A stretch of 30,265 nucleotides of DNA. Source: a virus. The DNA lies in the IMG/VR virus record IMGVR_UViG_3300032309_002580, positions 1 through 30,265 of that record; one strand, given 5' to 3'. The translations under genes were made by a program, and so were the position numbers. Below the pieces are notes generated by a model. The model did no database searches. It was not told the origin of the DNA and saw only the letters and a list, made by a program, of their open reading frames with translations. This document shows positions 17,601 through 23,567 of this stretch, piece after piece; within the stretch, counting starts at the first letter, position 1, and each line of letters starts with the position of its first letter.

Positions 17601-19741
17601 TTATTCCAATATCCAGAGAAGTCAGTTGGATATTCCCCAAATTTATCTGGATTGAATTGTAGATTTACATATAATGGTAGTTTCTTTATATTACAAATAT
17701 GACTTCCAAAATCAAATCTTAGATCGTTTCCATTCAGCTGGGATCTATAGTAATATAATTCCTCCGATGACGTTGGATAATCGTTATTTACTCCAAATAA
17801 ATAACAATTAAAATCATTGTAAACATTGCAACATCTAATTCCAGTTCCTGGACCACCATTTGGGGTGTTATCTTGCGGGGGATTTGAACAAGTTTGCAAA
17901 AAGCCTGGAGTTAAATTGGTGTATGCTAAGTCTACAGCTGCACTGATCCACGAATCTACATTTGGCAAAAATTGATTTTCTATTCTTGTAATATACGGAT
18001 TGATGTTTGCCAATTCCGTTTGATATTCTGTAATAGTTCTATTAATTTGATTATTAATCGTAGATAAGTTTTGCTGTAAATGATAGAACTCTCCTATTGT
18101 TTGATTATAGGGATAAGAATTCATATCATAGGAGAAAGTCAATCCATTGCCAGTTACACCAGTAACTCCTGGCATATAGTTGACTGTATCGGTGAATGCA
18201 CCAGCTGCAACTATTCCATAGCCTTCTGTTGTAAGATCTCCAAATATTCCAGTTGGTCCAAAGTAGTAAACATAGTCTCCAGCATTTCCAGTAAGTCCAG
18301 CTAAAATTTTGGCATCAGCTGTTCCACCAGGTTCATTGGAGCAACAGACCGAACATCTGTATACTTCCCATTTTCTCTTGGCATTTTTCAGCTCAACATA
18401 CTTTTGTCTGTTTTTAACCAAGTCCTTTTTCACCAATTTATCATAAGCATATAAAATTTCTGGATATACCTCATCATCCAGATCATATTGATTTTGCCAG
18501 ACCACGTTTGATAGTCTGGTATCGGCTGTTATGCCAAGATAGTCCCATTCCTGTGGATGGGGAGTGTTGTATCTGTTCTTTGAAAAATAACCATAGATAT
18601 CATCGTCTTTTCTCTTGCTCTCTGTATATTTTGAATATTTCTGATCGACATCTACTGTTATTCCCTTTTGAAATATCTTTCCAGATTCTATATGATTGAT
18701 GTAATCATATTCAGTTTCAATATCGTACTCTATCTTCTTTCTGATTAGAGAATCCGAAGAATCGACAAAGTCTAGATATGGATCAGCATAATCTGGTATG
18801 ATTCTTTCATACCATGAGAAATACGTATCAGCATTCATCAGATTCAACGCATCAAATTCACTTAATGTATTGAAACTTCTTATGCTAGTTGTCTTAAGAT
18901 CCAAGTCGCTGAAATCAAAAACGATATCATCGGAAGCCGAAATATTCTCTGATATCAGCGAATTGATCGATTTGAAGTGAAATCCATTTATATCTTGCCA
19001 GAAAAGATAATTTGCTGCTTCGGGATTATTGAATTCCGTTGCATTTTCCGCAAGATACTGAAGTGTTTGCAATATACTTGGCTGGCCCTTGAGCTTGCCC
19101 CAGGGATACGATAGATTGTTCTTTTTCAGATAGCAAACATTCCATGTTGGTGTTCCATCTAGGTTTATATTTAATTTTTCCTGTAGATATTGATTGAACC
19201 CCTTTATCTTTATCTCGGTTTTGTTTTCACCATTCAATGTAACCACTGCTGGTTCTGATTTTATTATTGGTCCAATGAAATTATCATCTTCCAGCAGAGA
19301 GGACAAAAATTCACTTGACAATATGCTTTTGGCTACAAACTCTATTGTTAGTATCTTGGAAGTTTCCAGTGAATTCTGATATGCTGTATTTGCAATGTCT
19401 ACTGTATTTTTTACATTGACGATTTCAAATATTAAATTTTGCTTTTTAATATTTGAACTCTCGTCGGAACCAGATAACTCGTTATCTCTTTTCTGAAAAT
19501 TCAAAGAAATATGAACTTCATCGAACGCATTTAATTTCATTTCGTTCGACCAATCACCAACATCCTTGACAACAATGGTTCCAGTCATCAATGGAGCAAA
19601 TATATTTTCATTAATGGAGAATGAAATCAACGGATTCGTGGAATTTACATTCCATGGAAAAATACTGATTCCCGTTCCGTCTTTTTTCTGTATTCTTATA
19701 GATTTTAATGAATCAATTGCAAATGGAAAATTTCCAGCCAT
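14633..19741 (-). CDS. Giant baseplate hub protein, gp27-like ends with very large insertion
   Basis: This 1702-residue protein is far longer than T4 gp27 (391) or gp5 (575). Residues 1-290 look like the first hub barrels (NPLISFSINENIFAPLMTG, then EVHISLNF, LIFEIVNVKN, ILTIEFVAKS). Residues about 1590-1690 look like the closing barrel of a gp27/D-protein hub (NDQLKIGSIITIKKP, GKWMVTGITRTF, VVSLNRDSFY). Between them is an insertion of over 1100 residues with helical segments (about 550-595 and 825-872), aromatic-rich beta regions, a WGHYWWH patch (about 1160) and clustered cysteines (CSVCC at 463-467, CATC at 816-819, CxCP motifs at about 1521 and 1575). No lysozyme signature was seen. The gene is joined to gp53 upstream by a one-base gap. 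The hub anchors the tail tube and central spike. The insertion's role is unknown; decoration, adhesion or metal binding are possibilities only. Confidence 0.85.
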   Translation of the reverse strand: MAGNFPFAIDSLKSIRIQKKDGTGISIFPWNVNSTNPLISFSINENIFAPLMTGTIVVKDVGDWSNEMKLNAFDEVHISLNFQKRDNELSGSDESSNIKKQNLIFEIVNVKNTVDIANTAYQNSLETSKILTIEFVAKSILSSEFLSSLLEDDNFIGPIIKSEPAVVTLNGENKTEIKIKGFNQYLQEKLNINLDGTPTWNVCYLKKNNLSYPWGKLKGQPSILQTLQYLAENATEFNNPEAANYLFWQDINGFHFKSINSLISENISASDDIVFDFSDLDLKTTSIRSFNTLSEFDALNLMNADTYFSWYERIIPDYADPYLDFVDSSDSLIRKKIEYDIETEYDYINHIESGKIFQKGITVDVDQKYSKYTESKRKDDDIYGYFSKNRYNTPHPQEWDYLGITADTRLSNVVWQNQYDLDDEVYPEILYAYDKLVKKDLVKNRQKYVELKNAKRKWEVYRCSVCCSNEPGGTADAKILAGLTGNAGDYVYYFGPTGIFGDLTTEGYGIVAAGAFTDTVNYMPGVTGVTGNGLTFSYDMNSYPYNQTIGEFYHLQQNLSTINNQINRTITEYQTELANINPYITRIENQFLPNVDSWISAAVDLAYTNLTPGFLQTCSNPPQDNTPNGGPGTGIRCCNVYNDFNCYLFGVNNDYPTSSEELYYYRSQLNGNDLRFDFGSHICNIKKLPLYVNLQFNPDKFGEYPTDFSGYWNKFVNYSYTSKTYPYYVTPAAGLVYLLFGCPIVVDGQMAYQLPFQKPGFLYACSKTKLLSGEYYRTYQDPNFVPNDNNKIDVTDESSWLNQDLNDGVDNETIWCATCLDPIALQGAKYEYAKVLKQLKLRKFVLENLIAKLQNIQNTFNQKYQEFLNRKAFFISKNPFDPLEIGNIVDKKSPINLFNIKSIKRKPIRGSKYEILAKRIGITSGVGTYVYDVFFGDDRSRNPGITGNHPYYDQKYKTFRNDSTQLSVNYATKPGFDTEKRDYADAYYYDDNLNYLVGPPGLDPTTFPDDLGASLILPSGVFAANNLSYPSGATLDPAGAISSYLPANTSLDTITNKYNIFTNVDNKKAPSLIKEEIASYVRIEFTNPIGLDRLVDFPNGFIRDAGSEYFLPYIVQLTAGPNGRQTIQNNVAVIGIDPYGFDVAVKKNKTKNSYSDYKEWGHYWWHTPVNKLRLENKTKDITEMSLWSEKQFENEFTYFENNGSYITDIGQDFTEYDNYVGSAGPVLLNIGSNVPNGAFYPDYRSNYYYFSLNNGLNNILTPTDYFVPIRDQTTTNSYIKSPKPSITKSIANAKYGSFNLIGSHLHCNVRRSWYDFTFPSKLYFNTLLNRIANFNNYKPSISIPIFEVKTMLTGDDFAAFGGNDFSLAVENSIKLKNTAPLRAFLQTNSINNIIVDNNDFGGDSLLTQFSGITFTAQNAIQQIFSDDIEFYLNTDFTIYKPGLLTKQVWKYDVFGETEYGLTSPPTLPPEYDLFDNNFAAQFVVFSQATSESNICKKLKLKCLNPKGPVSNTDCPENDPYCNCPAKNIMPKEREPSYKELAVAFDETKECKLIEKHLGKDYLGCILSDDQNVSSCNCPEQGKYFPTFLNTIRSNATFYVTPPETPLRRQAQMMLFNAQRAVMTIYPNDQLKIGSIITIKKPNPSIQYANRYDRVSGKWMVTGITRTFKSTNIEFMVVSLNRDSFYQEKEDPQTPGTYKKDIF

Positions 19742-19742
19742 A

Positions 19743-20720
19743 TTAAACCTTTGTACTTATTATTCTAGATGTATTGTTGGTAGATGATATCAAAGAGTTG
19801 AATGTATCTAAAAATGATGGAAGAACTTCACGTGGAATTATCTTTATTCTTCTATATTTTTCATTTTTTTCTTGTATATCGGTTATTAGTTTTTTATACG
19901 CAACATTATTTACCGCCTGACCATCCATTATTACATGATAAAGAATGGATTGCCTAAATGCATTGTCATCGGCTATGTTCGCATAAGTTCCATTTGCATC
20001 GAGTTTGACGAAATCGTTTATCAGAATCGTAGTTGAAAATTTTTGATATGGAGATAATATTGAATTGTCGGATGTATTGTACATGTAAACTGGAGAATTT
20101 AGATATTCGTCTACTCTCTTGATCTCCATCACACAAGCATTGGTTTCCGCATCTCCGATATTGGTTTTTTTCTTGAATGTAACAAGATTTAGAACATTTC
20201 CAGTTTTTCTGAATGCTGCAATTTTATTTCCAGCTACGAATGTTTCACTTATGTTCGTGACTCTCGTATATCTGAATTCGTTGCTATAAGTATTGGCAAA
20301 ACAATATTTTGCCGTATTCAAATCAGTTGATAGTAAGTTTTCTGGCAATGTATCCAGCGATGTACTGGAATTTACGGATATCAATATATCCCCAGGAAGC
20401 AAATCTATGTTTTCTTCTAGATAGAATATAGTGCCTTTGTACTTGGTTTCAAACAAGTATTGCAGCAATGCCGTTGATTTTACGAATTCTTCGATTGGAT
20501 TGACTATATCGTTGATGACCGCAATTATCCATGATAGTTTTGGGTCGTCATAGTATTTTTCAGCCAAAGATTCCAACGTATCAGAATCAGTTACCACCAC
20601 TTCATTGTATAAAGTATTGTTTGTTGCCTTTGCAATAGAAACCTTACGAAATATGTCAAGTACCTCTTCGGTTCTTCCATTTATGGTGTATGAAGTTTTT
20701 GGAAATGAATTAAAATACAT
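19743..20720 (-). CDS. gp53: Baseplate wedge subunit gp53
   Basis: This 325-residue protein matches the gp53 pattern. It opens MYFNSFPKTSY, then FRKVSIAK, and residues about 40-72 form the LysM-like segment seen in this family (VVVTDSDTLESLAEKYYDDP followed by WIIAVINDIVNP). T4 gp53 is 196 residues, so the C-terminal part is extended, containing strand-rich sequence and a basic helix near the end (EKNEKYRRIKIIP). gp53 bridges adjacent wedges by binding gp6 and gp7 next to the hub. The start codon overlaps the upstream stop (TAATG), so coupled translation is likely. The hub gene follows after one base. Confidence 0.93.
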   Translation of the reverse strand: MYFNSFPKTSYTINGRTEEVLDIFRKVSIAKATNNTLYNEVVVTDSDTLESLAEKYYDDPKLSWIIAVINDIVNPIEEFVKSTALLQYLFETKYKGTIFYLEENIDLLPGDILISVNSSTSLDTLPENLLSTDLNTAKYCFANTYSNEFRYTRVTNISETFVAGNKIAAFRKTGNVLNLVTFKKKTNIGDAETNACVMEIKRVDEYLNSPVYMYNTSDNSILSPYQKFSTTILINDFVKLDANGTYANIADDNAFRQSILYHVIMDGQAVNNVAYKKLITDIQEKNEKYRRIKIIPREVLPSFLDTFNSLISSTNNTSRIISTKV

Positions 20721-21589
20721 TATCCAAATATCTCCCCAGAGGAATTTGATATTACTGAAGCTAGTGCTTGGGATCTTGATATCATATTGAGTGATCCATT
20801 TAGACGGTAGATTGGTTCTATTTCCACGAAATTCAACGATATGGTTGTTACCGATGGCTTTAGTCCATATTTGGTGAATACCGCATATGATCCACCGTCT
20901 GGTGCGGATCTATTTACAGCAACCGATGCAAGGGAACATAGTTGTGGATCCGTCAGCCAAGTGTAGTCTATGAATGGACCAGTACCAGGTCCGACTCCAA
21001 ATCCCCACATAGGGGGGTGTTTGAATGCAAGAACAGATGATCCCGTATAAGCTACGCTGAGAGCTTCGAATGATCGACCGATGGCAAAGGCCGCAAATGA
21101 GTCCTCATCTGTTAAACATGGTAGGACTATGTTGAATTTAAATGTTCTTTTATTGGTTCCAGCATAGATATTATCATTAAAATCTGGCGGAACTATATCT
21201 AAAAAGTAACCACCTAGGCCATAGAATATATCGGCAAAGCTTGAAAGAGCTGTAGCAGTTTGTGCTCCAGCTAGTAAAGAAGCACCTACTGCGGTTTTTT
21301 TACCAGCAACATTTCCCAAGGCGTTTAATGCCGATAAGAAATTATCAAATAGATTTTTGGCTGGAGTTTCGTTGAATTTATTGCTAACACCACTAGTTAG
21401 TAGGGTTGGGGCTGGTACATATATGGTAGCCAACATTCTTGGTGGAGATGGCATAACTCCATCCGCATCACCGCCAGCATTTACATATCTACCACCAAAG
21501 CCGAGATATTCAAAGGCTCTAAACTTAAGCCAAAGTGGTATTTCGTTTCTTAATTTTGGATTAGTTGGATATATTTGTTGGACTAGCAT
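20720..21589 (-). CDS. gp48: Baseplate tail-tube cap protein, gp48-like
   Basis: This 289-residue protein resembles T4 gp48, which sits on the hub and nucleates the tail tube. It has an Ala/Gly-rich helical segment (about 80-125), then NKRTFKFNIVLPCLTDEDS at 146-164, which corresponds to the 'NR-x-K-x-F-x-W-x-L-x-P' strand of gp48. Next come KHPPMWGFGV at 190-199, corresponding to 'NPTVWMVKNFG', and VTTISLNFVEIEPIYRLN near 247-264, corresponding to the gp48 ending 'TLEITMREIITLNR'. A gp54-type assignment is the main alternative. It is the first gene of the minus-strand baseplate cluster. Its ATG is separated by only 18 bases from the divergent head-completion gene. No Shine-Dalgarno was seen. 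Confidence 0.8.
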   Translation of the reverse strand: MLVQQIYPTNPKLRNEIPLWLKFRAFEYLGFGGRYVNAGGDADGVMPSPPRMLATIYVPAPTLLTSGVSNKFNETPAKNLFDNFLSALNALGNVAGKKTAVGASLLAGAQTATALSSFADIFYGLGGYFLDIVPPDFNDNIYAGTNKRTFKFNIVLPCLTDEDSFAAFAIGRSFEALSVAYTGSSVLAFKHPPMWGFGVGPGTGPFIDYTWLTDPQLCSLASVAVNRSAPDGGSYAVFTKYGLKPSVTTISLNFVEIEPIYRLNGSLNMISRSQALASVISNSSGEIFG

Positions 21590-21597
21590 TTTTTTCT

Positions 21598-21605
21598 GAT
21601 AAATA
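21598..21605 (+). promoter_or_regulatory. Weak late-like box GATAAATA abutting gp4 start
   Basis: GATAAATA on the plus strand lies in the 18-base divergent spacer, two bases before the TTG start. T4-like spacing would place the transcript start at about 21611, giving a leaderless message. It may therefore be coincidental. Confidence 0.25.
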
Positions 21606-21607
21606 AA

Positions 21608-22045
21608 TTGGTGGCGTACAGAAACAAATTTTTCCCAAAGAATGTATCAAAATATATAGGCGATCCATCCAACATCGTCTGTAGATCTCTATGGGAAAGA
21701 AAATTCTGTAAATATTTAGACGAAAATAAAAATATTTTACGCTGGGGATTTGAAAAATTCAATATCCCATATCAGTCGCCTTTAGACAATCAACTCCATT
21801 ACTATATACCAGATTTCATTCTGGAGAAAAAAAATAAAGATAACACTGTATCGACAATTTTAGTTGAGATAAAACCACTCAAGCAGACAAAAAAACCAGT
21901 AATGACGGAATCGGTGTCAAAGAAGACATTTAGCAAGAACATGCAGACGTATCTGATAAATCAAGCTAAATGGACTGCCGCAAAACAATTTTGCGAACAA
22001 AATAATATTAAATTTATGGTTTTAACCGAAAAAGAGATATTTTAA
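21608..22045 (+). CDS. gp4: Head completion protein gp4 (nuclease-fold-like)
   Basis: This 145-residue protein matches T4 gp4 (150 residues). It has FFPKNVSKYIGDPSNIVCRS near the start, then SLWERKF, an IPYQSPLD turn, YYIPDFIL, TILVEIKP and NQAKWTAA, and ends VLTEKE. Asp69 of the PD pair, Glu87 and Lys89 of VEIK, with Glu30 before them, give the layout of a PD-(D/E)xK/TnsA-like nuclease core. In T4, gp4 acts after DNA packaging to finish heads before tail joining. The start is TTG at 21608 or GTG at 21611, since no ATG lies at the expected N-terminus. No ribosome-binding site is apparent, and a GATAAATA box at 21598-21605 abuts the start. The stop overlaps the next start (TAATG). Confidence 0.9.
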   Translation: MVAYRNKFFPKNVSKYIGDPSNIVCRSLWERKFCKYLDENKNILRWGFEKFNIPYQSPLDNQLHYYIPDFILEKKNKDNTVSTILVEIKPLKQTKKPVMTESVSKKTFSKNMQTYLINQAKWTAAKQFCEQNNIKFMVLTEKEIF

Positions 22046-22680
22046 TGGCAGACAAATTTCCCAAAGCACCAGAAAACTTCATACCAAAAACAGTATCAAA
22101 CCTAAGATCTAACATAGTTAGACGGGATGGGATACAGTTTGCTAGCAGATATATCGTTGAGTTTGTTACTCCAGAGGATTCATTTGTCACATACCCAAAT
22201 GAAGTCAACATACCACAAAGAGCCCTTACAACATACAATGCTGGGCAACCTCAGTCTCTGTGGGGAACCAATAGAAAAGTTCCATTGATGCATGAATTCG
22301 ATGAGGTGACTATGTCGTTTGTCATTTATCAGGATTGGGCAGAAAGAAACTTCTTCGAGAAGTGGATGGACTACATCATAAATAAAGGCAACTACGAAGA
22401 TCAATATTATGAATACGCTAGACCGTATTTCAGCTATGTTGGAAAGATATACATCTCTACGCTGAAAACCGTAAGCAATCTTCACAGACCAGAAAAGCCA
22501 GTTAGATTTAGCTCCATGACATTACTGGACGAAGCATATCCACTTTCTCTCCTACCCATCAGCTTAACCGCAGAGAGCACTGGATATCCAACTTATGTTG
22601 TTAATTTTGCATTTAGAAAGCTTTATAATTTAGAAGTAAATTCGGATCTATTGATTGAATTTGACCAAATAAATAATTAG
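22045..22680 (+). CDS. Tail-tube-fold protein (gp19/gp54 family)
   Basis: This 211-residue protein has the look of a phage tail-tube subunit. It contains RYIVEFVTPEDSF, then TYPNEVNIPQRALTT, a GTNRKVPLMHEFDEVTMSFVI segment, an NFFEKWMDYIIN helix, ARPYFSYVGKIYISTL and a closing strand PTYVVNFAFRKL. In T4 gp19 and gp54 the same order is seen: strand, central loop, 'W-x-x-x-I' helix and final 'F-x-Y' strand. It could be the tube initiator (gp54) or a tube-related protein. The main tube gene is not otherwise visible here. It overlaps gp4 by one base and is followed by the gp26-family chaperone, so it belongs to the tail-assembly operon. Confidence 0.78.
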   Translation: MADKFPKAPENFIPKTVSNLRSNIVRRDGIQFASRYIVEFVTPEDSFVTYPNEVNIPQRALTTYNAGQPQSLWGTNRKVPLMHEFDEVTMSFVIYQDWAERNFFEKWMDYIINKGNYEDQYYEYARPYFSYVGKIYISTLKTVSNLHRPEKPVRFSSMTLLDEAYPLSLLPISLTAESTGYPTYVVNFAFRKLYNLEVNSDLLIEFDQINN

Positions 22681-22689
22681 GAATAAAAT

Positions 22690-23379
22690 ATGAATTTAAA
22701 AAATGCTCTGACGGAATCTTTGCCAAAATATTCATGCGACTTACCTTACAGCAAGATAAAAACAAAATTTAGACCATTTCTCGTCAAGGAAGAGAAAAAG
22801 CTTCTAATTCTTGAGGAAACATCATCCCAAGCAGAAATCTACAATGGCATAATAGAAGTTCTCGAAGCTTGCTTTTCTGAAAATGTAGATTTCAGAAAAC
22901 TCCCTCTATTTGAGGTTGAATATTGCTTCCTTAAACTAAGAGCAAAATCTGTCGGTGAACTTATAGCCCCCAAAATAGTATGTCCAGTGACTGGTGAATC
23001 CCATGTCGTGTCCGTGGATTTAAATGAAATAAATCTAAAGATCACCGAAAATCCAGAATCAATAGAGCTTGGCAATAACTTTATATTGCACATGCGTTAC
23101 CCATCAGTTGGCGATTTGATAGACGACAGTGGGGACATCAACACGCTAGTTTCAAATTGCATCATTTCTTTTGAAGATAAAACTGAAAAGGTAGAGGCAG
23201 ATAACTTCTCCAAGAGCGAGATCAAAGACTTTCTGGAGAACATGACCAGCTCCCAGTACGAAAAAATAATAGCATTTTTTGAGAAAATGCCATCGCTTGA
23301 GATCAAAGTTCAATACCAGACCAAAGATTTGGAGGTTAGAGAGCTAACACTCAAGGGGATAAAGGATTTTTTTTCCTAA
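22690..23379 (+). CDS. gp26: Baseplate hub assembly / tail chaperone, gp26 family
   Basis: This 229-residue protein matches the T4 gp26/gp51 type (T4 baseplate assembly family). Landmarks are KTKFRPFLVKEEKKLL and the diagnostic FEVEYCFLKLRAKSVGE (about residues 75-95), followed by CPVTGESH, a likely loop. Later parts include LHMRYPSVGDL and a helical C-terminus. In T4 these proteins help assemble the central hub. A TAGGA ribosome-binding site precedes the ATG by about seven bases. The gene ends GAT TTT TTT TCC TAA. The eight-T run (23367-23374) is a canonical slippery sequence, and the -1 frame is open into the next reading frame. It may therefore make two products, 229 residues and about 292 residues, like the lambda G/GT and P2 E/E' chaperones that precede tape measure genes. 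Confidence 0.9.
   Translation: MNLKNALTESLPKYSCDLPYSKIKTKFRPFLVKEEKKLLILEETSSQAEIYNGIIEVLEACFSENVDFRKLPLFEVEYCFLKLRAKSVGELIAPKIVCPVTGESHVVSVDLNEINLKITENPESIELGNNFILHMRYPSVGDLIDDSGDINTLVSNCIISFEDKTEKVEADNFSKSEIKDFLENMTSSQYEKIIAFFEKMPSLEIKVQYQTKDLEVRELTLKGIKDFFS
23367..23374 (+). promoter_or_regulatory. Predicted -1 ribosomal frameshift site (T TTT TTT T)
   Basis: Eight consecutive T residues are positioned so that in the gp26 frame they read as the last base of GAT, then TTT, TTT, then the first base of TCC, two codons before TAA. A -1 slip on T TTT TTT would next read TTC and then continue without a stop to TAA at 23565. The site, the position next to the zero-frame stop, and the location immediately before a tape measure gene match known tail-chaperone frameshifts. 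No strong downstream stem is seen; a weak CTCA/TGAG pairing occurs about 25-45 bases on. Confidence 0.7.
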
Positions 23380-23417
23380 CCCTTAGTCATATATCACTCA
23401 GAAATTATTTTGAGATA

Positions 23418-23567
23418 ATGTATATCTTGACTAAGCACTATAAATATTCTTTAAGTGATTTAGAAACCATGTTGCCCTGGGAGAGAGACATCTACATCGA
23501 ACAGCTAAAAGCAGATGTAGAAAAGGAAAAGACCAAGAATAAAACATGGAACAAATCATGGAGATAA
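23418..23567 (+). CDS. Small tail-chaperone C-terminal reading frame (probable frameshift extension of gp26)
   Basis: From the ATG at 23418 the frame encodes 49 residues, including HYKYSLSDLETMLPWERDIY and a basic, Lys-rich end. The same frame is open back to the slippery run at 23373, adding about 15 residues, with ISLRNYFEIMYILTKHY reading smoothly across the ATG. This suggests the segment is normally translated as a 64-residue extension of the gp26-family protein. Small proteins with a 'Y-x-Y-S-x-x-D-L-E-x-M-L-P-x-E-R-D-I-Y' core accompany gp26 in T4-like marine phages. In lambda and P2 the equivalent extension recruits the tape measure. The end overlaps the tape measure start by 22 bases. 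If translated alone, it has only a weak GAG upstream. Confidence 0.8.
   Translation: MYILTKHYKYSLSDLETMLPWERDIYIEQLKADVEKEKTKNKTWNKSWR
23439..23446 (+). promoter_or_regulatory. Possible T4-type late promoter box TATAAATA
   Basis: A perfect TATAAATA lies 100 bases before the tape measure start, inside the gp26 extension frame where it encodes Tyr-Lys-Tyr. T4-like phages use this -10 motif with gp55, gp33 and the sliding clamp. In AT-rich DNA the octamer is expected several times by chance in a window this size, so only its position next to a large structural gene supports it. Confidence 0.35.

Noticed and set aside
14633-19741. Tail lysozyme (gp5-type) domain in the giant hub
   Set aside because: Size and position made a gp5-gp27 fusion tempting, but I could not find a lysozyme catalytic motif or the VxGxxxxx needle repeats of gp5.
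22371-22390. ATAAATA-containing sequence as a late promoter inside the tube gene
   Set aside because: CATAAATA here is in the middle of a coding sequence with no gene start nearby; it encodes Ile-Ile-Asn-Lys of the conserved helix end.
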